A DNA stretch of 64,000 nucleotides, from NCBI RefSeq assembly GCF_004365965.1, contig NZ_SOEB01000001.1, positions 310,001-374,000 of the forward strand, given 5' to 3'. The position numbers were made by a program, and so were the translations under genes. The notes under the pieces are model-generated. The model saw nothing but the letters and a program-made list of their open reading frames with translations. It searched no databases and had not been told where the DNA came from. Source of the stretch: Rhodovulum visakhapatnamense (GTDB lineage Bacteria > Pseudomonadota > Alphaproteobacteria > Rhodobacterales > Rhodobacteraceae). This document shows, in pieces, positions 1 to 8,515 of the stretch (position 1 is its first letter; every line of letters starts with the position of its first letter).

Positions 1-186
1 GGCCATCCGGTGGTGTTTCCGGCGCGGCTTTTCCCCGCGCTTGAAACGGTGGCGGGCGATGTCGGCGGCCGCGACCTGCTGGCCCGCGAGACGGTGCGCA
101 CCCTGGCCCTGCCGGGCGGACGCGCCGTCACCGATCTCGACACGCCCGAAGACTGGACCGACTGGCGCGCCCGGGCGGGGCGCTAA
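1..186 (+). CDS. Molybdenum-cofactor nucleotidyltransferase (MobA/MocA-like), C-terminal end, partial
   Basis: Frame 1 is open from the first base to a TAA at 184-186 and encodes 61 residues. The stretch GHPVVFPARLFPAL and the later LPGGRAVTDLDTPEDW are typical of the C-terminal part of MobA/MocA-like NTP transferases, which attach GMP or CMP to molybdopterin; the TDLDTPEDW element normally lies close to the end of these proteins. moaA, about 1.7 kb downstream on the same strand, supports a molybdenum-cofactor role. The N-terminal nucleotide-binding loop lies outside the window, so GMP and CMP transfer cannot be told apart. The stop codon overlaps the 3' end of the convergent gene by 4 bases. 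Confidence 0.7.
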   Translation, partial: GHPVVFPARLFPALETVAGDVGGRDLLARETVRTLALPGGRAVTDLDTPEDWTDWRARAGR

Positions 187-614
187 AGCTCGCCCAGAAC
201 CCGCATCCGGCGGGCATAGGCATAGAACAGGATCGCCATCGCCGCCGCCCCGGCAATCATCGCGTCGCCGAAATAGCCCGCGACCTCGGTCAGGCCGGGC
301 GTCGCGAAGCCGATCAGCCAGACCGCCGCCGTGGTCATCCCCAGCGCCGAGAACCCCAGCACCCAGGGCGCCGCGCCGACCCTGAGAAACAGCAGCACCG
401 CGCCGATCAGCCCGCCCCAGACCGCCACCGCCCAGGCGCCGTCGACAAAGGCGGGAACGGACGTGAAATAGGCCGCCTGCGTCTGGGTGAAGAGCTGCAG
501 ATACGGCGCCACGCCATATTGAGTCATCACGTAATCGGCGCATCCGGCAAGGTTCCAGAGGATTGCCAGGATTGCCACCGGCATCATGTGCCAGGCCTCG
601 GACTCGTCGGACAT
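183..614 (-). CDS. Small integral membrane protein of unknown function
   Basis: This is a 143-residue protein with about four hydrophobic segments, roughly residues 11-28, 55-75, 80-102 and 112-132, and a short basic C-terminus (ARRMRVLGEL). The start ATG at 614 is chosen because a purine-rich GGGGAAAG lies just upstream. Reading further upstream adds low-complexity, non-membrane residues typical of noncoding GC-rich DNA. I do not recognise a family with confidence and see no catalytic motif. It is convergent with the partial cofactor gene at the window start and ends within its stop codon, and about 640 bases without a gene lie upstream. It is probably an inner-membrane protein. Confidence 0.75.
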   Translation of the reverse strand: MSDESEAWHMMPVAILAILWNLAGCADYVMTQYGVAPYLQLFTQTQAAYFTSVPAFVDGAWAVAVWGGLIGAVLLFLRVGAAPWVLGFSALGMTTAAVWLIGFATPGLTEVAGYFGDAMIAGAAAMAILFYAYARRMRVLGEL

Positions 615-1254
615 TTTCTTTCCCCGGGTTCTCTCACGCGCGCCGCCGGATCGTGCCGCGTACTGTGGCACCTGTCCAGCGGGTGCGACGTTTTGCAGGG
701 GAAACGCTCCGGGCGCAAGAGCCCGGAGTTCATCTGTCGCGGGGCCATGGCCTAAACCAGTGGCACAATCGCCTGCGGAACGCGCACGGGACGCAGGCGA
801 CCCGAGCTGCCCTGGTTGGATCGGCGCCGACCGACCCGATTTGCCGGTCCCGCGCACGTCCCGCCCTGCGATCGGCCAAGCCCCCGCACAGCCGCCCGAC
901 CGCCCCCGGATCGGTTGACAGAACCTTAACCCGGGACGCCTTGGGGGGCTACGGTCGAGTATGGCCTAAAGAAGGCATGGGTCTGCCCCGACCTGCGGCG
1001 GGAGCTCCCGCGCCGGGCAAGCCCGGGGGTTTTACCGGCGAAATCGGAAACGATGGGGGCGGTTCGGCGGGGAATCGCCGGGAAAACCCGGCGAACCGGA
1101 AACGATGACCCGCCGCGATCCGGCACGCTCCGGTTCGGCCTGTCTGACAAAACCGGCCACCGCACCCGACAAGGGGCGAAACAATGCGCACCATTCGGCC
1201 GGATCGTTTCGCAAGCTTGCCTTCGTCAAAGCACCGTCCGGGACTCGCCGCGCC
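615..1254. other. 640-base intergenic stretch, no gene found
   Basis: Both flanking genes run leftwards, so the promoter of the membrane protein should lie at the left edge. No reading frame here has a plausible protein composition. A perfect 14-base palindrome GCGGGAGCTCCCGC at 998-1011 sits inside a longer GC-rich hairpin, and a TTGACA hexamer at 915-920 has no convincing -10 partner. A diverged direct repeat lies at 1035-1107 (separate entry). The function of the stretch is unknown; a small RNA cannot be excluded by eye. Confidence 0.5.
1035..1107 (+). repeat. Short direct repeat, two copies about 53 bases apart
   Basis: A 21-base unit at 1035-1055 and a 20-base unit at 1088-1107 share the pattern CCGGCGAA followed by CGGAAACGATG, differing only in one or two central bases. 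They lie in noncoding DNA. Two copies are too few to call an array; local duplication or paired protein-binding sites are both possible. Confidence 0.45.
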
Positions 1255-1824
1255 CTATTCCGATACGTAGACCTTGAGATTGGTCAGCGAGATCGGCGGC
1301 AGCCCCAGCGCCTGCAGCGCCTGCATCGAGACCCGCGTGCCCGCCCCGGGCGAGCTGTCGCTGGGTCTCAGCTCGACCTGCACGCTGGCGCCCGAGACCG
1401 GATCGGCCAGACGGCCGCGCCGGGTCTCGTCGACCAGCGGCGTCACCGCCCAGAACCCCGCCTCGTTCGGATCGCCCAGCGAGGCGGTCGTCACGCCCAG
1501 CTCGCGTTCAAGCCCGAAGACCGGCGCGGTGGCCTCGGCCAGCCCGGAAGGGGCGGTCGGCACCGCGCCCGATCCGGCACCCGATCCGGTACCCGCCCCG
1601 GCCTCGGGACCGGTGGCCTCGGGGACCCCGTCGGTCGGCAGGGTCTCAAGCGCCGAAAGCGGCGCGCCGGGATCGGCCGGGATCTCCTCGGCGGGCGGCG
1701 CGGCGCCGCCGCCAAGCGGAATTCCGGCCCCGTTGCACCCGGCCAGCACCAGAGCCAGTCCCAAACCCGGTCCCAGTTTTCTGGCGGCCGTCCGGCCCCG
1801 GGTCGTTCCGTCTGCGCGCCCCAT
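1255..1824 (-). CDS. Predicted lipoprotein, unknown function
   Basis: This is a 189-residue protein with a basic N-terminus, a short hydrophobic segment and a lipobox LVLAGC with the lipid-bearing Cys at residue 30, so it should be exported and acylated. A Gly/Ala/Pro-rich low-complexity linker covers residues 31-95. The compact C-terminal domain starts near VFGLERELG and contains DPNEAGFWAVTPLV and LGLPPISLTNLKVYVSE. The start ATG at 1824 has GAGGAGA upstream at good spacing. It is divergent from moaA with about 100 bases between starts. No enzymatic motif is visible and I do not assign a function. Confidence 0.8.
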   Translation of the reverse strand: MGRADGTTRGRTAARKLGPGLGLALVLAGCNGAGIPLGGGAAPPAEEIPADPGAPLSALETLPTDGVPEATGPEAGAGTGSGAGSGAVPTAPSGLAEATAPVFGLERELGVTTASLGDPNEAGFWAVTPLVDETRRGRLADPVSGASVQVELRPSDSSPGAGTRVSMQALQALGLPPISLTNLKVYVSE

Positions 1825-1926
1825 CGGCGGTCTCCTCGATCCAAGCATCGCGCCCCAGCCTAGCGGCTTCGCGCGGGCCCCGAAAGGTTCTTGCCGCGCG
1901 TCCCCCCTGCCCTTACCTTCTGCGAC

Positions 1927-2940
1927 ATGATGCAGCAGCCGCCCCTGATCGACCCTTTCGCCCGCGCCATCACCTATCTGCGTGTGTCGGTCACCGACCG
2001 CTGCGACTTCCGCTGCGTCTATTGCATGGCCGAGAACATGGCCTTCCTGCCCAAGAAGGACCTGCTGACGCTGGAGGAACTCGACCGGCTCTGTTCGGCC
2101 TTCATCGGGCTCGGGGTCAGGAAGCTCCGGATCACCGGCGGCGAGCCGCTGGTCCGCCGCGACATCCTGACCTTCTTCCGTGCCATGGGGCGGCATCTGG
2201 ACAGCGGCGCGCTGGACGAACTGACCGTCACGACCAACGGCTCGCAGCTGGAAAAGCACGCCACCGCGCTCTGGGAGGCCGGGGTCCGGCGGGTCAATGT
2301 CAGCCTCGACACGCTCGACCCCGACAAGTTCGCCCGCGTCACCCGCTGGGGGCGGCTCGATCAGGTCCGGCGCGGGATCGAGGCGGCGCAGGCCGCGGGG
2401 CTCCGGGTCAAGATCAACACCGTCGCGCTGAAGGGCTTCAACGAGGACGAGCTGTTCGATCTGGTCGACTGGTGCGCCGCAGGCGACATGGACCTGACCT
2501 TCATCGAGGTCATGCCGATGGGCGATCTGGGCAACGACTACCGGGTCGATCAGTACTGGTCGGTGCGCGACGTGCGCGCGCGGCTGGAAGAGCGGTTCAC
2601 CACGGTCGATCTGGCCGAACGCACCGGCGGGCCCGCGCGCTATGTGCGGCTGGCCGAGACCGGGCAGAAGATCGGCTTCATCACGCCGCTGTCGCATAAC
2701 TTCTGCGAAAGCTGCAACCGGGTGCGGGTGACCTGCACGGGCGAGCTTTACATGTGCCTCGGTCAGGAAGACCGCGCCGATCTGCGCGCGCCGCTGCGCG
2801 CCCATCCGGGCGACGACGGCGCGCTGGTCGGGGCGATCCGCGCCGCGATCGCCGCCAAGCCCAGGGGCCACGATTTCGACTATTCGCGCCAGCGCGCCGA
2901 CGGCCAGGTCAGCCGCCACATGAGCCATACCGGCGGCTAG
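1927..2940 (+). CDS. moaA: GTP 3',8-cyclase MoaA
   Basis: MoaA is the radical-SAM enzyme that, with MoaC, converts GTP to cyclic pyranopterin monophosphate, the first step of molybdenum-cofactor synthesis in the cytoplasm. The 337-residue protein has the radical-SAM motif CX3CX2C (Cys26, Cys30, Cys33), the SAM-contacting GGEPL segment, and the second iron-sulfur motif CX2CX13C (Cys260, Cys263, Cys277). It ends in the Gly-Gly dipeptide (HTGG) characteristic of MoaA. Start: two adjacent ATG codons occur at 1927 and 1930, and neither has a strong Shine-Dalgarno sequence; the first is used. The molybdenum-cofactor nucleotidyltransferase fragment at the window start is a likely functional partner. 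Confidence 0.96.
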   Translation: MMQQPPLIDPFARAITYLRVSVTDRCDFRCVYCMAENMAFLPKKDLLTLEELDRLCSAFIGLGVRKLRITGGEPLVRRDILTFFRAMGRHLDSGALDELTVTTNGSQLEKHATALWEAGVRRVNVSLDTLDPDKFARVTRWGRLDQVRRGIEAAQAAGLRVKINTVALKGFNEDELFDLVDWCAAGDMDLTFIEVMPMGDLGNDYRVDQYWSVRDVRARLEERFTTVDLAERTGGPARYVRLAETGQKIGFITPLSHNFCESCNRVRVTCTGELYMCLGQEDRADLRAPLRAHPGDDGALVGAIRAAIAAKPRGHDFDYSRQRADGQVSRHMSHTGG

Positions 2941-2954
2941 GCCGCGAACCGGTC

Positions 2955-3422
2955 TCAGGCGATCTCGACCACCGCGTCGATCTCGACCAGCGCATTGGCG
3001 GGCAGCGACGCCACGCAGACCGCCGTCCGGGCATGCTGTCCGGCCGTCCCCCAGAGGTCGATGAAAAGCTGCGAGGCGCCGTTGACGACCATCGGCCCGG
3101 CCTCGAAGCCCGGCCGGGCCGAGACGAAGCCACCGACCCGCACGACCTCGCGCACCCGGCCAAGCGAGCCGACCACGGCGCGGATCGAGAACAGAAGGTT
3201 CAGCGCGCAGATCCGCGCCGCCGCCTGCGCCTCGGCCAGATCCAGACTGTCATCGGCCGGGCCGAAATAGCGCGGGACGCCCTCCCATTCGCAGATCTGC
3301 CCCGACAGGAACAGCAGGTTGCCGCTGAGCTTGCCCGGCAGGAACATCGCCCGCGACGGCGCGCTGTCGGGCAGACTGTGGCCCAGCTCTCGCAGCCGTG
3401 CTTCGACCGGACAGGCGGTCAT
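2955..3422 (-). CDS. RidA/YjgF-family enamine/imine deaminase
   Basis: This 155-residue protein belongs to the YjgF/YER057c/UK114 superfamily, small trimeric enzymes that hydrolyse reactive enamines and imines or take part in specific ring-opening and carbamate pathways. The conserved C-terminal block HARTAVCVASLPANALVEI is present, with the substrate-binding Arg at 132 and the Glu at 147 that correspond to the active-site pair in RidA. Its start codon overlaps the amidase stop in ATGA, so the two are almost certainly co-translated, as the last gene of the ABC importer operon. The longer N-terminus fits a YjgF subgroup rather than canonical RidA, so a dedicated catabolic role is plausible. 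Confidence 0.88.
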   Translation of the reverse strand: MTACPVEARLRELGHSLPDSAPSRAMFLPGKLSGNLLFLSGQICEWEGVPRYFGPADDSLDLAEAQAAARICALNLLFSIRAVVGSLGRVREVVRVGGFVSARPGFEAGPMVVNGASQLFIDLWGTAGQHARTAVCVASLPANALVEIDAVVEIA

Positions 3423-4594
3423 GGATGCGCCTCGGGCGCCAGCCGCCGGGCCAGCGCGACCAGCGACAGGTCCGACCCGCGCGGCCCGATCAGCGACACC
3501 CCGCAGGGCGCGCCCTCGACCATGCCCGCAGGCAGCACCACCTGCGGCAGCCCGGCCAGCCCCGCGACGCACAGAAGCCGCATCGCGTCATGGCGGAAGC
3601 CCTCCAAGACCTCGTCCGGCGCATCGAGCGCGAAGGGGGCCGCATGGACCGCGGGCGCCAGCAGGACGGCATCGACCAGCAGTTCCTCGAGATGGGCGGC
3701 AAAGGCATGACGGGTGGCGCGGGCCTTGTCGATCTCGGCCTCCTCCAGCGCCGCGGCCGCTGCCACGCGCCCGTCGATGCCGCGCGCCAGCGGCATGCCC
3801 GAGCGGCGGATGAACGGCAGAACCGTCTCTTGGGCCTCGCCGCCATTGGTCACCCGGTAGGCGGCATAGGCCGCGTCCGCGCCCTCGGGATAGACCTCGA
3901 CCTCGCGCGAGGGCATGGTGCCGAAGGCCGCCTCCAGCACCGCGCGCGGCGCCTCGTCAAGCTGGGCCACCATGTCGGCGGGCCAGAGCAGATCGGGCAT
4001 CTCGGGCAGCGGCACCGGGTCGGGGTCCATCAGCGCCCCGGCCGCGGCCAGAAGCGTCGCGCCGTCCCGCGCGAACAGCCCGGCGGTGTCGTAGCTGGGG
4101 GCCAGCGCCATCGCGCCTGCCAGCGGCACCCGGCCATGGGTCGGCCGAAGCCCCCAGGTGCCGCAAAAGCTTGCCGGGGCCCGGACCGACCCGCCGGTAT
4201 CGGTGCCAAGCGCGATATCCGCCAGCCCCGCCGCGACCGCGACCGCAGACCCCGACGAGGACCCGCCCGGAATGCGGTCGGGGGCCTTCGGGTTCACCGG
4301 CGTGCCGAAATGCGGGTTCATGCCATAAAGCGCCCAGGCCAGTTCGTCGGTATGGGTCTTGCCGACGAAGCGCGCCCCCGCCTCCAGCAGCCGCTGGACG
4401 GCCGGGGCGGTGGTTTCGGCCTCGCGGCTTGCGGCCAGTTTCAGCGGACAGCCGCAGCCGGTGCGGTAGCCCCGGACATCGAACAGGTCCTTGACCGCCA
4501 GCGTCAGCCCGGACAGCGGACCCTGGGGGGCGTTTTCCACCGAAACGGCGGGATAGGGCATGAAGGCATGATAGGCATCTTCTTCGATCAGCAT
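3419..4594 (-). CDS. Amidase-signature family hydrolase
   Basis: This is a 391-residue amidase-signature enzyme. The Ser-cisSer-Lys catalytic set is visible: Lys35 in AVKD, the Gly/Ser-rich GGSSSGSA at 110-117 containing the cis-Ser, and the nucleophile Ser136 in DTGGS. Such enzymes hydrolyse amides or related C-N bonds to acid plus ammonia. It is shorter than GatA (about 480 residues) and no GatB or GatC is nearby, so a tRNA amidotransferase role is unlikely. It lies 4 bases after an ABC ATPase gene and overlaps the RidA-like gene. This suggests that an imported amide or peptide-like substrate is hydrolysed and a reactive intermediate is then cleared. The substrate is unknown. Confidence 0.88.
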   Translation of the reverse strand: MLIEEDAYHAFMPYPAVSVENAPQGPLSGLTLAVKDLFDVRGYRTGCGCPLKLAASREAETTAPAVQRLLEAGARFVGKTHTDELAWALYGMNPHFGTPVNPKAPDRIPGGSSSGSAVAVAAGLADIALGTDTGGSVRAPASFCGTWGLRPTHGRVPLAGAMALAPSYDTAGLFARDGATLLAAAGALMDPDPVPLPEMPDLLWPADMVAQLDEAPRAVLEAAFGTMPSREVEVYPEGADAAYAAYRVTNGGEAQETVLPFIRRSGMPLARGIDGRVAAAAALEEAEIDKARATRHAFAAHLEELLVDAVLLAPAVHAAPFALDAPDEVLEGFRHDAMRLLCVAGLAGLPQVVLPAGMVEGAPCGVSLIGPRGSDLSLVALARRLAPEAHP

Positions 4595-4598
4595 CCGG

Positions 4599-5579
4599 TC
4601 ACTCGGCAGGAACGGCCTCGTCGGCGCGCAGACAGGCCACGCGGCGCCGCGGCGCAGGGGTCACGACGGGCGGCAGCCCGGCCCGGCAATCGGGTCCGGC
4701 CAGCGCACAGCGCGGCGCGAAGGAACAGGAGGCAGGCCGGGTTTCCAGCGCGGGCGGCGCGCCGGGGATCGCGGCCAGCCGTTCTCCCCGTGCCACATCG
4801 TGCAGGTTTGCCGCCAGAAGACCGCGCGTATAGGGGTGACGCGGGTCCTTGATGATCTCGCGGGTGGTGCCCTCCTCGACGATCTGACCGGCATACATCA
4901 CCGCGATCCGTTCCGAAATTTCCACCGCCACGCCGATATCGTGGGTGACGAAAATCACCCCCATTCCGAATTCCTTCTGAAGCTCGCGCAACAAAAGCAG
5001 AATCTGGATCTGGACGGTGGCGTCAAGGGCCGTTGTCGGCTCGTCGGCCAGCAAAAGCCGCGGACGGCAGGCCAGAGCCAGCGCGATCATCACCCGCTGG
5101 CGCATGCCCCCCGACAATTCATGCGGATAGTTCTGCAGCCGCCGTTCGGGCGACGGGATCTTGACCCGCTTCAACATGTCCAGAGCGACCTCCATCGCCT
5201 CGGACCGGCTGACGCCCTTGTGGCGCATCACCGTCTCGGCGATCTGGGCGCCCACCGTATAGACCGGGTCCAGCGCCAGCGCCGGTTCCTGAAACACCAT
5301 CGACACGTCGCCGCCGCGATAGCGCTGCAGCGACCGGCCGGAAAGCCGCAGGATGTCGGTGCCCCCGACCCGAATGTCGCCCTCGATCTCGGTCCGTTTC
5401 GGCGGCAGAAGCCGCAACAGCGCCTTCAGCGTCACGCTTTTCCCCGAGCCGCTTTCGCCCAGCAGCGCCAGCGTCTCGCCCTCCCCCAGCGACAGCGACA
5501 GGTCGTTGATGGCATGGATCGTCCGCGCGCCCTTGAAGCGCACCGTCAGATGGTCGATTTCAAGCAGCTTGTCGGTCAT
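4599..5579 (-). CDS. ABC transporter ATP-binding protein, DppD/OppD type
   Basis: This 326-residue ATPase belongs to the peptide/nickel-type importer family. Walker A is GESGSGKS, the signature is LSGGMRQR, and Walker B is [12 protein letters not shown] followed by the switch His in VTHD. The C-terminal oligopeptide-transporter extension is present, with a Cys-containing CSFAPRC segment near 285 that in related proteins can hold a metal or iron-sulfur centre. It should pair with the next ATPase on the cytoplasmic face of the permeases. Its ATG overlaps the stop of the upstream ATPase gene in ATGA. Confidence 0.93.
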   Translation of the reverse strand: MTDKLLEIDHLTVRFKGARTIHAINDLSLSLGEGETLALLGESGSGKSVTLKALLRLLPPKRTEIEGDIRVGGTDILRLSGRSLQRYRGGDVSMVFQEPALALDPVYTVGAQIAETVMRHKGVSRSEAMEVALDMLKRVKIPSPERRLQNYPHELSGGMRQRVMIALALACRPRLLLADEPTTALDATVQIQILLLLRELQKEFGMGVIFVTHDIGVAVEISERIAVMYAGQIVEEGTTREIIKDPRHPYTRGLLAANLHDVARGERLAAIPGAPPALETRPASCSFAPRCALAGPDCRAGLPPVVTPAPRRRVACLRADEAVPAE

Positions 5580-6616
5580 GCGATCTTCCCCGCCTTGGGA
5601 TGGCCGGACGTCGGGTCATGCAGATGGCAGGCGGCCAGGTGGCCATCCGCGCCGATCTTGCGCAGCTGCGGGGCCTTGCGCCCGCACAGCGTCGCCGCAA
5701 AGGGACAGCGGGTATGAAACCGGCAGCCCTCGGGCGGGTCGATGGGGTTCGGCGGATCGCCGGTCAGCGGCGGTTCCTCGGTGCGGTTGTCCGGGTCCAT
5801 CGAGGGCATCGCCGAGAACAGCGAGCGGGTATAGGGGTGCGCTTGCCGCGCCCAGATCGCCGCGACCGGCGCGACCTCGACCACCTCGCCCAGATACATC
5901 ACCAGCACCCGGTCCGAGATATAGCGCACCACGTTCAGGTCGTGGCTGATGAAGATATAGGTCAGCCCGAATTCGGCGCGCAGGTCCGACAGCAGGTTCA
6001 GCACCTGCGCCTCGACCGACTTGTCCAGCGCCGAGACCGCCTCGTCCAGCACCACCAGCCGGGGCGACATCGCCAGCGCCCGGGCGATGTTCACCCGCTG
6101 CCGCTGGCCGCCCGACAGCTCGTGCGGATAGCGCTGGGCAAAGCGCGCAGGATCAAGACCCACCCGCGCCAGCAGCCCGTGCGCGCGTCCCATCGGATCG
6201 GACAGCCCCTGCACCCGGGCGCCGAAGGCCACCGACTCCTCGATGGTCAGCCGCGGGTTCAGCGAGGCATAGCTGTCCTGGAACACCATCTGGATGCCGC
6301 GGCGCAGCTCGCGCAGGCTCAGCGTGTCGCCCAGCGCGTCGCCGTCGAAGATGATGTCGCCCTCGTCGCGGTCGATCAGCCCGACCGCCAGCCGCGCCGT
6401 GGTGGACTTGCCGCAGCCGGATTCGCCGACGATGCCAAGCGTCTCGCCCTTGCGGACCTCGAAGGACACGCCGTCGACCGCCTGCACCATCGCGCGGGTG
6501 CGGCCGAGGATGCCGCCCCGGATCGGAAAGTACTTCTTCAGGCCCCGCACCGTCAGCAGGGGTTGGGCGGGGCCGCCGCGATCGGGCAGCCGGTCGTAAA
6601 GCTCAGTCGCGGACAT
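5576..6616 (-). CDS. ABC transporter ATP-binding protein, DppF/OppF type
   Basis: This 346-residue second ATPase of the importer has Walker A GESGCGKS, signature LSGGQRQR, Walker B LVVLDEAVSALD and the switch His in ISHD. The C-terminal oligopeptide/dipeptide extension contains GCRFHTRCPFA. Its start lies inside the 3' end of the permease gene (14-base overlap), so translation is probably coupled. Together with the previous ATPase it powers uptake of the substrate delivered by the periplasmic binding protein encoded at the operon start. Confidence 0.93.
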   Translation of the reverse strand: MSATELYDRLPDRGGPAQPLLTVRGLKKYFPIRGGILGRTRAMVQAVDGVSFEVRKGETLGIVGESGCGKSTTARLAVGLIDRDEGDIIFDGDALGDTLSLRELRRGIQMVFQDSYASLNPRLTIEESVAFGARVQGLSDPMGRAHGLLARVGLDPARFAQRYPHELSGGQRQRVNIARALAMSPRLVVLDEAVSALDKSVEAQVLNLLSDLRAEFGLTYIFISHDLNVVRYISDRVLVMYLGEVVEVAPVAAIWARQAHPYTRSLFSAMPSMDPDNRTEEPPLTGDPPNPIDPPEGCRFHTRCPFAATLCGRKAPQLRKIGADGHLAACHLHDPTSGHPKAGKIA

Positions 6617-7487
6617 TCATGGCACTCCTCACGCCGTCGCTCAGCAGGTTGAGGCACAGCGAGGTGACGAAGATCATCACGCCGGGCAACGCCGAGAGCC
6701 ACGGATCGACATAGATCGCCGAGCGCAGCGTGTTCAGCATCAGGCCCCATTCCGGCTCCGGCGGACGGACCCCGATCCCGAGGAAGGACAGCCCCGCCGC
6801 GAGGATCATGCAGACGCTGGTCAGCGAGGTGGCATAGACGAAGATCGGCGACAGCACATTGCCGATCACATGGACCCGGATCACCGTCAGCGCGCTGGCC
6901 CCGGTGGCACGGGCCGCGTCGATGTAATCGAGGCTGCGCACGCCCGAGGTCACCGCCTCGGCGACGCGGGTGATCGGCGGCACGAAGACGATGGTCAGCG
7001 AGACCAGCGAATTGACGATCCCCGCCCCCAGCGCGCCCGAAATGGCAATGGCCAGCAGCACCGAGGGGAAGGCGAAGAAGACATCGACCACCCGCATGAT
7101 GAGGGTGTTGAGCCGGCCGCCGACATAGCCCGCGACGACGCCGAGGATCGACCCGATGAAGAAGGCGAAGACCACCGGCATCAGCCCGATGAAGAGCGTC
7201 AGCCGCCCGCCATGGATCAGCCTTGCCAGCATGTCCCGGCCCTGCTCGTCGGTGCCGAGGATGTGGCCCGGCGTGCCGATGGGCTTGAGCCGCGCGATCA
7301 TCGAGCCCTTGTAGGGATCGGCCAGCCCCAGCCAGGGCGCGAAGATCGCAGCCAGGATGAGGGCCGCCACGACCGCGAGGCAGAGCATCGAGACCGGGTC
7401 GCGCGCCAGCCGCCCGGCGACGCCCGCCCAGTAGCCCTTGCGCGCCTCGGGCGCCGGGGCCGAGGTGAGGGGTTCGGTCAGCGTCAT
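6603..7487 (-). CDS. ABC transporter permease, DppC/OppC type
   Basis: This 294-residue inner-membrane permease carries an N-terminal OppC leader region, about six transmembrane segments and the binding-protein-dependent transport signature around DYIDAARATGASALTVIRVHV, which couples to the ATPases. The segment GTDEQGRDMLARLIHGGR is the classic motif following the first helix in DppC proteins. The ATG at 7487 has AGGAGCTGA upstream, which itself includes the stop codon of the preceding permease, so the two permeases are tightly coupled. Confidence 0.93.
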   Translation of the reverse strand: MTLTEPLTSAPAPEARKGYWAGVAGRLARDPVSMLCLAVVAALILAAIFAPWLGLADPYKGSMIARLKPIGTPGHILGTDEQGRDMLARLIHGGRLTLFIGLMPVVFAFFIGSILGVVAGYVGGRLNTLIMRVVDVFFAFPSVLLAIAISGALGAGIVNSLVSLTIVFVPPITRVAEAVTSGVRSLDYIDAARATGASALTVIRVHVIGNVLSPIFVYATSLTSVCMILAAGLSFLGIGVRPPEPEWGLMLNTLRSAIYVDPWLSALPGVMIFVTSLCLNLLSDGVRSAMNVRD

Positions 7488-7491
7488 CGGC

Positions 7492-8445
7492 TCAGCTCCT
7501 CTTGATCCGCGGGTCGATGGCGGCCTGGGCCACGTCGACGATGAGGTTCATGGCAACGAAGAACAGCGCCAGCACCAGGATCGTGCCCTGCAGAAGCGGC
7601 AGGTCGCGCTGGAAGATGGCATTCGACAGCAAGAAGCCCGAGCCCGGCCAGTTGAACACGGTCTCGATCAGGATCGAGCCGCCCAGCAGATAGCCCAGCT
7701 GCAGCCCCATCACCGACAGCGCGGTCGCGGCGGCATTGCGGCCGACATGGATCAGCACGTCGAACCGGGTCATGCCCTTGGCGTAAAGCGCCTGCACGAA
7801 ATCCATGCTGAGAATGTCGCCCGACAGCGCCCGGACGGTGCGGGAGACGATGCCGATGGGTACAACGGCCAGCGTCACCGCGGGCAGGACCAGATGGCGC
7901 ATATGCTCCCAGTTCCAGGACCAGTCGCGCGAGCCGCCCGGCCCCGCCCCCATCGAGGGCAGCCAGCCCAGATTGACCGAGAAGATGATCACCAGAACGA
8001 TCCCGAGCCAGTAATTGGGCACCGACACGCCCGCGATGGAGACCGCCGTGACCGCCTTGTCGAGCGCGCTGTCGCGGAAATAGCCCGCGAGGAAGCCGAG
8101 GAAGATGCCGATCGGGAAGGCGATGACGGCCGCACTGACCGCGAGCAGCAACGAATTCTGCACCGCGCCGAAGACCTCGCCCGCGACCGGGCGTCCGGTC
8201 GCGATCGACCGGCCCATGTCGCCCTGCGCGAGATTGCCGACCCAGATCGCGTATTGCACCGGCAGGGGCTTGTCCAACCCGTAGGCCGCCCGCATCGCCG
8301 CCTGTTCCTCGGCCGTGGCATCGACCGGCATGATCGCGGTCAGCGGGTCGCCGGGCGCGATCTGCACCAAGAGGAAGCAGATCACCGAAACGCCGAACGC
8401 CACCGGCAGCACGAGGATCAGCCGCCTGAGAAGATAGCTGAACAT
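7492..8445 (-). CDS. ABC transporter permease, DppB/OppB type
   Basis: This 317-residue inner-membrane permease starts with the characteristic YLLRRLILVLPVAFGVS segment of DppB proteins and has about six transmembrane helices. The EAA-type loop is in the region of FVQALYAKGMTRFDVL. The ATG at 8445 is preceded by AAGGAGAA. It is the first gene after the binding-protein gene, separated by a stable hairpin (8465-8495) that probably sets its expression below that of the binding protein. Confidence 0.93.
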   Translation of the reverse strand: MFSYLLRRLILVLPVAFGVSVICFLLVQIAPGDPLTAIMPVDATAEEQAAMRAAYGLDKPLPVQYAIWVGNLAQGDMGRSIATGRPVAGEVFGAVQNSLLLAVSAAVIAFPIGIFLGFLAGYFRDSALDKAVTAVSIAGVSVPNYWLGIVLVIIFSVNLGWLPSMGAGPGGSRDWSWNWEHMRHLVLPAVTLAVVPIGIVSRTVRALSGDILSMDFVQALYAKGMTRFDVLIHVGRNAAATALSVMGLQLGYLLGGSILIETVFNWPGSGFLLSNAIFQRDLPLLQGTILVLALFFVAMNLIVDVAQAAIDPRIKRS

Positions 8446-8464
8446 GAAAGGTTTCTCCTTCGGG

Positions 8465-8495
8465 AAAAGCCCCGCCGCGCGCCTGCGGCGGGGCT
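8465..8495 (-). terminator. Intra-operon hairpin with U-tract between binding-protein and permease genes
   Basis: The arms at 8468-8478 and 8485-8495 are perfect 11-base complements (AGCCCCGCCGC on the plus strand) with a 6-base loop. On the transcribed minus strand the stem is followed by TTTT. The position, after the binding-protein stop and before the permease RBS, fits a partial terminator or mRNA-stabilising stem that raises binding-protein output relative to the membrane subunits. Confidence 0.75.
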
Positions 8496-8515
8496 CCCGG
8501 ACCCGGACGGGTCGT

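Noticed and set aside
615-1254. TTGACA at 915-920 as a promoter of a rightward gene.
   Set aside because: No -10 element at usable spacing and no rightward gene starts before moaA about 1 kb away, across an opposing lipoprotein gene.
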